A stretch of 64,000 bases of DNA from contig JARGSG010000011.1 of assembly GCA_030374805.1 (NCBI GenBank), forward strand, positions 992,001 through 1,056,000, in the 5' to 3' direction. Source of the DNA: Gracilaria gracilis. Its lineage: Eukaryota > Rhodophyta > Florideophyceae > Gracilariales > Gracilariaceae. Each line of letters opens with the position of its first letter. Positions within the stretch are counted from its first letter, which is position 1. The translations under genes and the position numbers were made by a program. The notes under the pieces are model-generated. The model searched no databases, had not been told where the DNA came from, and saw nothing but the letters and a program-made list of their open reading frames with translations. This document shows positions 46,356-59,600 of the stretch, piece after piece.

Positions 46356-49300
46356 CTACGTGTTGGAGGGTAAATAAGGCTTGGCGGTAGGGTCTCGATA
46401 CAACCGATTGAGATAGAATCGGTGAAAGCGCCGGTGTAGACGAGAAGTGAAGGGAGGAGCGGGGTAGTTCGGGTGGAGAACATGAACGGAGCCAAGGATG
46501 GAGGAAGAGGGGATGAGTCCATACCAAGGGCAAACGTTATCGGAAGTGTAGTGGGTAGAGATGGGAACTGGGTGGATGGTGTGGTTATTTTCGTCGTCTG
46601 TTGCCCATCGGAGGCAAACGCAGTTGAGGGTGAGATCGACGTCGTCGCTAGGTGGGACGAGTTCCATGAACTGGACGAAGGCGAACTGCTTGGGAGAAGA
46701 AGTTGAAGAAGAAAGGACGAAACGAGAAGAGAGATGGGTTTGCAAACCCAGACGATGAATGTGGAAGGGGGGAGGTGGAGCCGGCGACGAGAATGTGGGA
46801 GAACTTTGGGGACTTGGATAGACCGAAGGAGGGGATGACAAAAATTCGTTGGATGAGAGGGACTGGAGGATCCTGGGGCGCGAGGTCGTTCCGCTCTTCA
46901 ATGTAGTTTTCGAGTGTTAGGATGTAACCGCCGACGACGTAAGCGGAGTTGACTATGGTGAGTCGAGCCCGACGGAGGGCGGGGGAGTTGTCAGTGAGTT
47001 GTAGGACTTCGAGAGAGAGGATGATGAAGGATGGGAGGGCGTCTCTTCCGAATTGTGCAAGAATGGATAGGGTATCGGGGGGGAAGAGGTCTTGAAGAGA
47101 TTTGTGAGGGAGGTGAGGATTGGAGCGATTGAATTTGTGGGCAGTGATTAGGTCAGCGAAGGAGATGTGTTTGCCATCACGGACGAAACCGGTTTGTCGG
47201 GATTGGAGGGGGGAAGCGAGGCCAGGGGAGGAGAAAGTGATGGAAGGGTTTGTGGAGACGGGATTCCAGTCCTTGATAGCGTTGGAGCGGTGGATGGCAC
47301 GAATGGTTTCTTGATGTGCGGTGGACCTGCGCTTTGAGGTTTTGGAGTAGTGGGACTTGAAGAGGGTGTGGGCGTGCTCGAATATGCCGGCATCATTGAA
47401 GTGGAGGCCTCCGAAGCAGCGAATGTCCTGACAATGTGGTCGAGGAGGTAGAATTTGAGGGTTCCGAGGCTGGAAGTGTGGTGGGGGCCGAGGACGAGTA
47501 CGGCTGTGCGCTCGAAGGAGCGGATTTGGTTGTGGCGATCGGTGAGGTGGGCGTCGGTCCATTCGGTGAGGGTGTTGTATCGCATGGAGGCGAGGAGGAG
47601 GTCTGAGTACTTGGAAAAGACGGAAGTGATGGGAGCTGAATCGACTTCGTCACAGCATCGGTCGAAGAAGGCGCCGATGAAGGGGAAGACCATGTCGAGT
47701 GCGCAGTAGTCTTTTGCCTCGAGCATACCACGCAAGCCGTCGGTAGTGAAGAAACCGTTGAGAGTTTGACCGTTGTTGGAAGTGGAGAAGTCGATGTGGA
47801 GTCCGTTTGCGGGGGAGTGCTTTTCGATGGCGGAGAGGATGGTGTTTGAATGTTTGAGGATGGAAGTTTGGACGGAGTTGAAGGGGCGACCGGACTTGGA
47901 GGAACGGGGGGTGGTGAAGAGTGCTTCTGGGCGGAGTCTCTCGATGGCGGTGAGCTTGATGAGCTTGGATACGCCGAGGTGGAAGTTGTGGAGTGGTTCG
48001 AAGGTGAAGATGTTGTAAGGGGAGAGGAATGGGGTGATGTTGAGAAGAGGGTATGATTCGAAGAGGGAGGAGTACTTTGCGAGGGAGAGGGAGTGGAGGG
48101 CTTCAAGGGCTTTTTCCTTTGTGTTGCGGAAGATTCTGGGCTTACGAGCAAGGAGAGCGTCTTGTGATTGTTGGAAGAGAGTGGAATATGATTTGCGTGC
48201 GGCGAGGGTCTGGTGCTGAGTTCGGGGGAAGGGGATTGAATTTGTAGGGGGAGTTCTGTGCGGGAGACGGTGGATCTATGACAAGGGTGTTGGGGGCGGG
48301 TTCCGTGGGAGATGGCGAGGATGTCTCTTGCTTCGGGGAGGTCGGCGCAGTAGCTGGCGATGATTGAGTGACAGTGGCGGAGAACTCCATGGGCGTCACG
48401 GAAGGGGAAGCCGTTGAGACGGGAGGAGAGGAAGGGGCCGACGAGGTTGGTGATAGCGGGCTGAATGAGTTCCATTTCGGTGTGGCGGGGGATGTGAGAG
48501 GAGGTTTGAAGGATGGAGTCGTGGTCTTGGGAGGGGTTGGTTGGGAGGAAGGAGGTTGGCAAGTATCCGAGAAGGGTGAGGTGTTCGGTGATGCACCTGC
48601 GACGGAAGGCATCGGAGAAGTTGAGAAGCGTGATGTGAAGGGGGTAGGAGGTGATGGAAGAAGATTTGAGGGAGGTGGAGGACTTGTCGGAGTAGATTTG
48701 GACCAAGCCGATGAAGGAGTCGATACCGGTGGAGTCGGGGGTGAGCCAGATGCAGGAGTCGTTGGAGGAGTGCATGATTGCGGCTTTGAGGGCGGGGACT
48801 GCTTCTTTTCCAAGGGTGGAGGCCATGGGGTGGGCGAAAGCGGGAGAGCCGGAAAGTGTGGTGTGGTAGACGGGGTGGAAGGTGTTGTGGAAGTGTGCGA
48901 GGGCGAATTGTTGTTTGAGGACCTGGATGGGGTCCTTTCGGAAGATGGTGGTGGAGAAGAGCTGCTGTGGGTCGAAGAGAGTGGTGGGAGCGAAGCCGAT
49001 GTTGCTGACTCGGTGTTGGAAGAGGTCTGTTTGAAGTTTGAGACACTGAGAGGCGGAGGAGACGGCGTTGTGGAAGACAGATTTGGAGAAGGCAAGGTCA
49101 TGGAGGAGGGAGATGAGTTCGTCAGCCTTTTGGAGGCCGAGGGAGGAGGCGATGGAAGAGATGTAGAGGACCATGCGTTCGAGGTGGGGGTTGTTGAGGA
49201 AGGGAGAGGAAGGGAGAGGAGAGGGAGTAGGGGAGAGGGAGATGAAGCAGACGGGGGTGGTGGCAATGTGGTAGGCTTCCTGGGTGTGGAGGGAGAGGGA

Positions 49301-49519
49301 TAGTTGCTGGTGGTGGTAGGAGTTGTCGTCTGCGATGGGGACGTTGTTGGAAGGGCGGTTTGTGGAAAGGGGAGGTGTATGGAGGTGGGGGGTAGACTTG
49401 TGACGCTTGATGCTTGGGGGGAAGTGGAAGAGGCCTCCGCCTGGGGAAAGGAAACGCTTGTTTGGGTTGAGGCGATTGGGGCATCTCCTCTGGTGCCTTT
49501 GGATGGCGGGGATGGTGCG
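46356..49519 (-). pseudogene. Plavaka/KDZ-type transposase, copy A
   Basis: Diverged homologue of the B/C transposase. Finger remnant TIPAIQRHQRRCPNR at 49510; MVLYISSIASSLGLQKADEL; YSDKSSTSLKSSSITSYPLH, FRRRCITEHLTLLGYLPT; ARDILAISHGTR; then, in other frames, FEPLHNFHLG, GLHIDFS, GMLEAKDYCALDMVFPFIG, GTLKFYLLDHIV, IFEHAHTLFKSHY and the C-terminal ELVPPSDDVDLTLNCVCLRW. About three frame changes but few stops. The first zinc-finger cysteines are missing at the 49523 junction. The antisense Gly-rich frames in this region are its shadow. Confidence 0.7.
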
Positions 49520-49523
49520 GGCG

Positions 49524-50420
49524 AGCAATGAAATGATGGAAAACATGTCAGAATTAAACCAAGAAGAAACCATCATGCGATGGAGACACAGCCAACTTAC
49601 CATTAAGAATCACTCGTTCTGTCTCGTAGACGTACCGCAAGTGGCCACTATTAGACCAAAGTCGTATGCAATCGCATCAAAATCGCTTACCTGTGAATCA
49701 ATACAATGCCACTTCAAATGTCAGAAACAAAGCAGAAAGTGACCAATCTCGCTTTCCTAAAGTTTAAACTTACCATTACGCAGTCTTCTGTACAAAACCA
49801 TTCCGCATCGTGCCACATTCCTCGCGCTCTCCAACAACAGTACCTGTGTGCAACGGCGAAGAAGATAAAACAACAAGTTTGAATACTTAGAAACGCGTTT
49901 CCCAACACACTATTTCAACAAGACGTACCAAGAACATGAACGCATTCAAGAAATTGAGGCACTGCGACTATAGGAGTATGCGGATGGTCAACGGTGCCGC
50001 CGTTGACCATCCGCATAATCGTATAGTCGCAAAACCGGCATCGTAAGAAACAATCCTTTACCTGTTTAGCAATGAAATGATGAAGAGCATGTCAGAATCA
50101 AGCCAGAAAGAAACCAACCCGCAATTGAAACATAGCCAACTTACCATTCAGAATCACTCATGCTGCCTCGTACACGTAACGCACTCGCTGACCATTATAC
50201 TACGCGCAGATGCATATCGAGAAGCGTTTACCTGCGAAGTAATACAATTGCGCTTAAAATGTCAGAAACGAAGCATAAAGTGACCAACCTCGCTTTCCCA
50301 AACCTACCATTACGAATTGTTCTGTACAGACCAGTTCCGCATCGTTTCAGAAATATTAGTAGTTGGTTCAGAAGTATGAAGTGTAAAAGAATAACCTTAC
50401 CAAAGAACCCAAACGTCCGC
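49524..50420. repeat. Subterminal tandem array of copy B
   Basis: Units start AGCAATGAAATGATGGAAAA (49524) and AGCAATGAAATGATGAAGAG (about 50067), about 543 bases apart. It matches the copy C array but lacks the earliest partial unit, so the left border is a break, not a natural end. Confidence 0.7.
49964..50030. repeat. Two-step hairpin in the copy B subterminal array
   Basis: Inner 18-base perfect arms (49977-49994 with 50000-50017, TATGCGGATGGTCAACGG) around TGCCG, and outer arms GCGACTAT / ATAGTCGC. Copy C keeps it with mismatches at about 18092-18158. Confidence 0.75.
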
Positions 50421-50461
50421 ACCTCAGCAAAAGGAGATTCTCCGAAATGGTTCGTTCAACT

Positions 50462-50498
50462 TCCTAATCGCATGATGTCCGAGATCATGCGATTAGGA
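50462..50498. repeat. Hairpin upstream of the copy B transposase
   Basis: Identical to the copy C hairpin at 18591-18627 (15-base arms, 7-base loop). Confidence 0.7.
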
Positions 50499-51012
50499 CG
50501 TGAGAGAACTGTTTCGGAAAGCATCAATCATGTTTTGCGCACCGCACGCGAGGAACAGAACGAAACGGAGCAAATATCGCCTTCGTCGAAGCGCAATGGG
50601 AAAACGTAGTCAGCTTCGGATGAAAATGGGAGAGAACGTCGTTTTCAAACGTACCAGAAGCCAGTGACCTACATCAGCATCAACTGTGACGCAGGCCCGA
50701 ACGACGATCCCAGTTCATGGAGGAGGCGAGGCCACAGAAAATTTTACGCGTCGTCGGCCGAGATCGGACAAGTGTACAGATATATCGTTGTCAATCGACA
50801 GAATTATTTTCAGTGGTGGATAATCAGGGTTGAACTCTGGCGTCAAGGTCGACGTGTCAATGCGTTCCCTTTTTGAACAAAAGCACGTGATTTAAACTCA
50901 AATCTATTCTCCACTCCTTCTCTGTCCTCAGCATCCTCCCCACCGTCCTTCCGTCTTCCGCCTCTCTTCCGTGCTTGTTCCCGTCCCCTTCTCTCAGCCC
51001 TTTTCCTCCATT

Positions 51013-54000
51013 ATGGTTTACTACTGCAGGCACAAACAGCGCGGTTGTCCGTTCATGGCGCGAGGAGTGCTGCCGCTTCAGAGACACGTCAGTCAGTGTC
51101 CTCAACGTCACAAAGCCATTCAATACGGTGAGCACAGCATTCGACGGAGCAAGCGTTCCAAGTTATCTACCCCACCTTCAAACGCATCTTCTTCGGAAAC
51201 CGTTACAGCTCCCTGCCGTACTGCCGAGTCTCTCCCTCCCAAAGAAATGGAGGTCTCCGTTCCACCAGAACCTCTGGAACCAGACCGAATTGAGTCGAGT
51301 TCTAAACCTCCGTCACCCTTTCCCCCATCCTTTGAAACCTCAATTGGAAACGACTCTACTCCTCCACCTTCCGAAGAGTCGCTCGGCGCTCTTCACATGG
51401 ATTATCTTACCGTCTGTGTCGCTTCCGTAGCCTCCAACCTTGGTCACCGTGAGGCAGACGAGCTCATTGGTCTTCTCCGGAACCCCCACTTCTCGCAAAA
51501 GCGCTTCAACGAAACCATCTCCAGTTCCAAGCGCTGTACGGAACTCAAGAACGCTATCTTCGAACGATATGCTTCCAACGATGGATTCAAACGAAAATCT
51601 ATCTCCCCGCAAGGATGTAAGTCCAGCGCCACCCTGTGCACAAGAGACGCAATTAAGACCCTCCTGAAGCAGCTCCAGTTGGCTAACAGCGAAAACACCT
51701 TCTTCCATCCTATCCCCCAGACCCACTCCGCGAAAATTTCTCATCCCATGTCCGCAACTCTCTCAAGGGACGCCACCTCCAAGCTGAAGGAAGTGATAAT
51801 GGGCTCCTTGGATAATAGAATAGTTTGGCGTACTCAAGGAATAAGTTTCAGTGAATCTTTCGTAGGTCTTTTGCAGGTGTACGCCGATAAGTCCTCATCA
51901 ACTCTAAAGCAAACTTCGGTCACCGCCTATCCCCTTCACCTCGTTTTCTTCAACTTTTCCGACCATCTACGCCGCAAATGTATCCACGAGGGCCTCACGG
52001 TAGTTGCGTACTTCCCTACAGCTCTCGAAGAAGTTTCTTCGTCGCATGCAGATGCCTTATTCTAAACCTTGCATTGAAAGGAATTGCGTTCACCCGGAAA
52101 GACAAAGTTCCTCGGGTATGCCATCCACTGTTGGCAAGTTACTGCGCAGACATACCTGAAGCAAAGAATATTATGTCTATTATTCATGGCACAAAGACCG
52201 GACGCCCCTGTCACAGATGCCAGGTGCCACTCTCAGCTTTATCCAGTGATGTGTTTACCTCTTTCTCCTTGCGCACACAGAACCAGACGAAACGACTAAG
52301 GGAAGCATATTCCGCAGTCTTGAAAAATGCAGAGCAAGAAGACCTTGAACGACGTCCCCGTAGAGCTAGAGACAGAAGAGCTCAGGCAGATTCTCTGATG
52401 CGCTCCAATTCCGTATCTCTTACCCCTTCTTTTCTAGAACGCCCTTTCATCCTTCGTTTGATCCCAGGACTTTCTCCTTACAGCCTCTTTTCCTTCGAAC
52501 CGTTGCACAACCTTCATCTTGGCATATCAAAGCTCATTAAAAAAGCCACCACTGAACGACTTCAGTCACACACGCTGTCAACCACCATAGGAGCATCTGC
52601 ACCGCGCTCCTTCCGAACAGTTTGCACGCAACTTCTAAACCATGCAAAAGCCATCCTTGCCGCTATGGAAAGAGACTTCCCCGCTAGAGGCTTGCACATA
52701 GACTTTTCTACACAAAAAAAGGCAAGTCTCTCAACGGTACATTCACCAACGAAGGTCTACGCGGAATGCTGGAGGCGAGGAACTAAAAAGCACCGGACAT
52801 GGTTTTCTCATTCAAAGGCGCTTTCTTTGATACATGTTGTGGAGAACATGAAACAGCACCTATCACAACCATCTTCACACAATACTCAGACTTGGTCGGC
52901 GCCATTTTCAGGTACAATTGACAACCACACTGGAACGAAAGCTCTCTCTCAGCTCTCCAGGCCCAGATCACAGCCTTCAAACAATGTACGACCAGAACAC
53001 TAGCCGACTTCCACCCCTCTAGAATTGGAACGTTGAAGTTTCATCTTCTTGACCATCTCGTCGAGGATATCAGACATCTAGGAGGTATCCAATACTACGA
53101 TGCAGGGATATATGAGCATGCCCACCTCTTATTCAAAAGGCATTATCGGCGAACGTCGAGAAGAACGGCAACGGCTGTGCAGGAAACCATTCGTTCTATC
53201 GACCATGAAAATGTGAGAAAGAAATGGATTGGTGATAATGTCCAAGAAGGCATGGCACGCGCACCATACGCTTCCCCAATACCTTCTATTCAACTTCCTC
53301 GATTTACGAAGAGAGGTCGTTCGATAACCATGGGACAACTTCAACACTACGTTAGGCGGCTCTCCTCATCTTCACTGACGCTGTCTGATGTTAAGAAAGA
53401 CCTCCAGGATAATGATACAATCTCCATTCTAGACCAAATTGGGGAACAAGCACTTCCACCGTTCCTCAACCTCGTTGAGGAGACGCTCGAAGATAACTCT
53501 ATATCCCACTTACCGGAGAAGATCAGGATAACACTCGTGAACTCAGCAGTTGTAAGAGGTGGTATGGTTCCCGTTCTACGACATTTTGAGGCCTCGTCTA
53601 ATTCAATCGTTCTAGGTAGAAACAAGTACCCAGTCAATCAAAGGGTGTTTTCTTCTCCAGCTTTTGGACCGAGCAGGAAGCCCAAATTCTCGACCATCTT
53701 GGTCAAATAAGAACAAGGTGCAACATGGGTTGCTCAAGTAGTCGCTCTTGTTCGTGTGTCTGTTCTCGAATACTCGGGCCTTGTTCTAGAAGTGGCATTC
53801 GTTCGGTATTTTGAGGTATTGCCTCCCGCAACAGCTTTGGACAATGTTTTGCAATGCATATCTTTACGTTGGGTTACAAGTGATGAGCAAAACCACACTG
53901 TACCCTTCCCTGCCCATTCAAAACTAAAGAGCTCAGAACACCTCACCCCTTCGTACGAAATGGTTCCGGGTTCATCAATACACGGAACAGTACATATAGT

Positions 54001-54139
54001 TCGTTCTAATTATCGAGCCCAGCCATTTTCTTCTACACTCCAATGGTTCTAACATCGATTCTACATCAATAGGTTTTATCATGAATCTGTTCAAAACCCA
54101 ACTGAACCCGAAGAACCCCGTATAGAAGTAGAACAGTAA
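51013..54139 (+). pseudogene. Plavaka/KDZ-type transposase, copy B (broken)
   Basis: Starts MVYYCRHKQRGC at 51013 with the CCHC-type finger and an uninterrupted first 350 codons (YADKSSSTLKQTSV, TAYPLHLVF, DHLRRKC). A 79-base deletion relative to copy C near 52055 shifts the frame; it lies between short GCC matches. A one-base loss in an A-run near 52720 shifts it again. TGA at 52919 and TAA at 53708 are shared with copy C, and a TAA near 54050 is its own. Ends with TAA at 54137. Shared promoter-region sequence with copy C includes TTTAAA about 120 bases before the start. Confidence 0.75.
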
Positions 54140-54150
54140 AAGATTTCCAG

Positions 54151-56468
54151 TCATTGTTCTTTTTCATTGTCACCACGTTGCAATCCTCTCCCCATTAAGG
54201 TGCTACTTCCAAAACCCAGCATGTCCATCTCCTTAAAATCCATGCCCTTTCCCCACACTCTCCGATAAAATAATCTGTAACTGATCCCAATCTTTTGCTC
54301 ACATTCTCAACGAAGAAACGTTCACGCAACGTTAAGTATATCTTTCCGCTCGAGGGCATTGGAAACGCTATCGTAGCCTCCCTCATATCATTCTCCAGCA
54401 CTCCAGTCTATTCATGTACTGCACTCCCATAGTGATGGAACTCGTTGGAATAACCTCTCTGTACATGTTGCCGGACATCTTCCAACAACTCTTTCAAACA
54501 AAGAGGTAATAACTCCGCATACTTCTTCGCGAACTGTTTCTGCCTTTTCCCACCTCTCGGAGATTGAGCAGTAACACGAGAGACAAACTTCGGAATCCAT
54601 GCTTCTAAGCGTGCAAGTGTCAGTATCGTGCCATCCACTAATGTCCCTTCCTCTTTGTCCTAAACATCATACGCAATGAAGTCCTTCAACACTTCTACGC
54701 CTACCGTGTTTCTGAAGAACAAGTCCTGGTCGTTCGTATCCATTTCATCCCCGTCATTCTTAGCCTTCGAATACTTCAAACGATCAAGCGGTGCCTTCCT
54801 CCGCCATGACGTGGTGGGGGTTCCATTCGCACCAAGTCGCAAGATGTTCTCTTGTGCTTCCCTCAGCTGCTGTTCAACTTCATCGGCATTTTCTTCTACC
54901 ATTTTCGTCCTTCTCCATATTAGATCATAACCCAACAACAAAAACAATTTATCCCTTGTATTTCTCTTTCACATCCCCACAACATCACTCATTGTCTGTT
55001 TCATTCTCTGCCTTAGACACATATCCGCACACACTTCTAATATGCATCTTTCTGTGAGAGAGGCCTGTCTAATTCCTTCCCAAATCACTTCTTTCAACTC
55101 ACTTTGTACCATAGTTTTCAGCAGCGCATCCGCACCTCCTTCAACAGATGGTGTGAACATTCCAAAACTGGCGAGGAGCTCCACAGGATTCTTGGGAACC
55201 ATCGCGACACCATCCCCTTCGTTTCGAATTATTCCTTCTCCATTCTCCGTCGCTCCCTCCAATATCTCAGCTCGATTGATCCAATTTCTTGAAGGTTTCT
55301 CACCTTCAAAACACAGTTCACTGGTTTCTCTCCTGGCCCAAGTCAACATATTGTAATGCACTCCTCGCGCAACCCCTCGAAACGCATCGCTTACAGCGAT
55401 TCGATTCTTCTTTCGTCCGGTTCGTTAGTGTTCACCAGTACGGGAAGTGTTACTGCCCTCCTGCTTCAATGCACCACATACACCTTCAATCACCAGTTCT
55501 TGCTCCTCAAGCTTAGTCTTCAATGCTGTGCTTTGCCCTTGCGCAACCTTTACAATGATTCCCCGTATCATCAAATCCTCCTCCAACTTCTTTACCTTTG
55601 TTTTCAATCTTTTGATTTATTTCAGCAAATCTCTGTAGTTTCCAGAGGACGTGATTTCTTTCTCGACAGTTCCCCTGTCTTCTTCCTCCTCCTGCTCCAC
55701 TTCATGTACCTCCCTTGTTCCCTGTACTCCATCTACTTCTGTTCTTCGTGGAACAGTAGAGGTTAGAGTCCTCTTCATTGCACGATATACTGGAGTTATT
55801 TCATCCCCTGCATTATCCGCATTGTCCACAGTGTCAGCCACACGCCGCTCAGAGTTCTCCTCTCTGAGTCTTTTTCGCCCTGAAAAATTCGAGCTTCGAG
55901 GATTTACCTTTCCTGCACGCTCTATGCCCACTCGTCGGGGCTTCAAGGCAACTGTAGATGCCCTTCGCGTCGAAAATGGTGATGGCCGTGGAATGGTTGT
56001 GGGATCGCCCACACCCCGTTGTAGGTCTCTTGCAGTGGGACTACTTTCCAGTTCAGACACACGGACATGCTCTTGTTCCTCTTTTGAAACTTGAGCCCTT
56101 TCCATAATATCCTTTGTCAACGAATCTGCCAGTTCTCGAGCTTTCGGAACGGATGCAATACCTTCAAAGTTGGGATTTCGCTCAACGTTGCCAGTGGACC
56201 GCGTTGGGGAGCTCGGTGATGGCCTGATTTGACGTACATCGCTAGTGTTCGCAGAGGCACCTTTGCGGCGAGAATAGCGGTGACCAACGGTGGAGTTAGG
56301 CCCATGGTTGGCCCTCGCTGCAGGTGAGTGACGTGGCGTTGTTTTAGCAGCCACTCGTGTTGAACCTCTGTTATCCTCACCAAGTTTCTTCTTCTTCCCT
56401 ACAGGCTTCTTGCGCGGCTGGGTGCCCCGCGTTCTTGCCTTGTCCACCATGTTGTTAATTGATACCAA
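54151..56468 (-). pseudogene. Protein X of the transposon, copy B (broken)
   Basis: MVSINN start at 56468, 283 codons open: basic and Ser/Thr-rich (RKKPVGKKKKLGED; SPSSPTRSTGN; FSGRKRLREENSERR), ending in an acidic stretch (EVEQEEEEDRGTVEKE). After a stop, a coiled coil (KTKVKKLEEDLMIRG), then the conserved domain (ADMCLRQRMKQTMSDVVG; KLFLLLGYDLIWRR), DGTILTLARLEAWI and KIYLTLRERFF. Several breaks. It faces the transposase convergently and is followed upstream by the SET end, 203 bases away. Confidence 0.65.
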
Positions 56469-56670
56469 TGCCCAAGTTGAGAAAAGGAAACACGGAAGAC
56501 AAAGGGATGGGAGATTAAAGGGGATTCGGGGAACGATGTGAGAGAGCGAGGATGGTTGGACCCGGAAGGGAGTACGATGATTGGAATAGCGGAATCAATA
56601 ACGGTCAGTTTACAGAACCTGTGTAAATCATTGGAAACTAAAAATTGTGCAGCTACACAAAGGAAGTTGC

Positions 56671-59600
56671 CTATTGACCTCGCAACCACCCATCGTCCTC
56701 AGCGGGATCAAGAGTGAGAGCCCAGTCCCAATTGTACTCCCCACCATAACTGACATGGAGCTCCTCACCAACTTCTATCTGTCTCTTAGCCGTAACTCGA
56801 AGAAGTGTATACTTCATAAGTTCGGACTGTGACTGTATGACGGGTTTGGTCTCACGAATTATCACATTTGGGCTTCGCTTCCTTTCGGACCTCTGCAGTG
56901 CTAGGTCCTCATCTCCAGCATGGTATCCAGCATCGTTAATATAGTCTGCTATACGAAAAGGAGCGGGGACAATATATACCTCGCTCTCTTTCGAATCTCG
57001 CTCTTCACCAGGCCGGTTCTTCAAGCTTAAAAACTCTCGGCCTCCTACAGTCACCATCATGGAGAACAACTTGTATCTCCGAGAAGTAGCCCCAGGAATT
57101 CCCGATCCGTACTTCGTGTGCCTCTCCTTTCTACCAGAGAGATCTGAATACACCAGAGTCCCGTAGAGGTAGCAAAAGGTCTCACCTTCGGATATCATGC
57201 CCGTAGTGAACACACCTCTGCCAACCTTAGGGTACTTGATGTGAGATGGACCAAATCGTAGACGGTATCTCGTTGCATCAACAACCAGAAGGATATACGG
57301 AGACATAAGATGCAGTGCACCTCGATAGGAAGAGCTCCATTCATTAATTTTCTTATCCACACATTCGTCTACGAGTCCGGGTGCCTCACAAAAAGCCTCC
57401 ACGAATTGTAAGATGTGACGAGGGAGTGTCTGATAAGGTGGATACCCCGGTGGGGCAGTCCATTCCACTCGTGCCCTTTTATAAGCTGATAGGACACGGT
57501 CGTGGACTTTGGATGCCGCATCCACCACTTTTTGATCAAGGACGATGTCAGTGTCGCCATCGTGAAGCATCTTGCAAAATTCCAGGGTCGCGGAGGCTTT
57601 CGCAAAGTAAAGCATGCTTCGTCCTTCTCACAGCCCAAAAACTTTCTGCTTTCGGGGATTAAAACACAGGCAAATCCAGTCGAGAAGTTGCCGGAAAAGA
57701 AGTCAGCAACGAGGTCGCCGGGCTTCGTAAAACGAGCAATCAACTCGCCCATGAATCTTCTTGCCTTCTGTTCCGGTCGAATTAACTGGCTCGTGAATGT
57801 GAAACTGCGTTTTCCTTCACTCTCCATACCAACCTTTCCCCTCTTCCAGGCTTAGGGGTTTCATCGAGGACATTCTTCGTGGCTGGGAAACTGCTCGGTA
57901 CTAATCCAGCAGGCGCCAACGGAGTCATACTAGCCTGTTCTTGGTTGGAGAGCCCAAGTTTGACTCCATGTATGGCATACTCCGTCAGTGGTTGTAATCC
58001 CACCTTCTTCGACGGATCCCAGTTGAGGTTAGCGGCATCACGAATGAATACCATCGGATGAGGGTCAACCCGGAACGCTGGTTTGTTCTGATTCGGTTGA
58101 CACGGTTTCTCACGTAGAATCTTGAACCATTGAGGGAACTGCTCCATGCTGCAGAATATGATGAAATGACCGCCTGGACGAAGCACCGAATCAGTGGCTT
58201 CTGCAGTATCGATCATATCCTCTTCAGTCAACACATCATGTCGACTGTTTCGCTTATCCCGCTTTCTCCGTGTATTGAAAGGGGGGTCCGTGAGCACCAG
58301 TTGCGCTTCTCCCCATTCTACAGCGCTCTCCACACCCAGAGTCTGGTGTGTCACACCAAGGCTTTTCATTTCGCAATTGTATGCTGCGAAGTACGACTTT
58401 TTGAATCCTTCCCACACCGTGTTCATTAAGCTCTTCACCACATTAGACATCCCTTTCATAGGTGGTTCGATGCCTGTGTCACTTACACTATATCCAACAG
58501 CCTTTGTTTCCGATGGTCTCGGGGACTCGAAATCATCATCATCAGAGCTTACGAGGTTGACAATTTCGTCAGTACTGCGAGTAGGTTGCCGTACCGAGCT
58601 CTCTCCAGGGCCCTGGAGCACACCCACCTCATAACCCACGGACTGTCGCTTGCGCTGTATGGGTTCCCATAAAGTATCCGAGAGCTTATCGAATCTTTCC
58701 GGTAGCTTTTCATCTCTTTTGTGGTTGGGATTCTCAGCCCTACGGTGCATATCTGGTCTCATCTGGTCAAACATGATCCACTCCCGGATACGTTTCCGCT
58801 CCATCTCATACAGACAATTGTGCGTGCATATAGTTTCTATATCATTCAGAAACTCTGCAGCCAAAAGTCGGAGATTTCCATCCAGTTCATTATCGAGAGA
58901 TTGTGAAAACCCTCCGATGTCTGGTTGTGGAACTACACCCTTCTCTATACGCGTACTTTGCGATGGAGGAGCGTATCTATCTTCTCGATATTGAAGAACG
59001 CGGTACGTTAACGACTGCAAGTCCATAAATATAAAAGGACGGAGCATATCGTCAGCATTAGGATACCCGATGAACCTCGCGAAGATATCCCAGGCATAAA
59101 CAACCTCAAAAACTGCGAACACGAGTCGATCACAATTGCTTTTCTCGAGGGACGTCAAGCTTGGTATGTACGGAGCGAGTTCGTTTCCCTCCAGAGCACG
59201 TCTCCTTTTCAATGGCCTTCTCGAAAGGACATCTGATCTTGCAGCTATTCTCCTTTCTTCCTTCTCATTCATGATATGTCCTAGCATGGACATAAAGAGA
59301 ACAGCCTCGAAACGAGTCGCCGGTCGCTCCACCTGAAACTGTTTACCTTTCATAGTAGAGAAGATGTGATTGTTCAGGCTTCTCAGCGGAAGGAACACAC
59401 CTTTTTCGAGTAGAAGAACGAAGAGATCCCTCTGACGTTGGTATTCGTTATCGTCCGTACGATCCATATGACAGCAACGATTGTATTGCTGTTGAATTGG
59501 ACCCTTCCCCACGACACTGGCCCGTAGTTGATGTGTGGCCAAATTATGGAGATTCTTCGTAAAAGTGGACTCCTCAAACATTAACCTCGCTTCTGGTACA

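Larger units (their letters stand above)
35160..49523 (-). mobile_element. Copy A of the large Plavaka/KDZ-type transposon (old, reverse orientation)
   Basis: Read on minus: transposase (49519-46356), then plus-strand X (to 46196) and methyltransferase-SET (39886-43007), a palindromic centre (38.0-39.8 kb), and minus-strand ParB-like and oxygenase genes (37873-35160). This is exactly the layout of copy B but with strongly diverged sequence, so A is a separate lineage. The transposase lacks the first part of its zinc finger at 49523, where copy B begins. The outer end beyond the oxygenase is not defined; the ketopantoate-reductase-like gene may or may not belong to it. Confidence 0.75.

Noticed and set aside
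48142-49303. Long Ser/Pro-rich and Gly/Glu-rich open frames on both strands
   Set aside because: They are other-frame shadows of the copy A transposase, whose own frame matches copies B and C.
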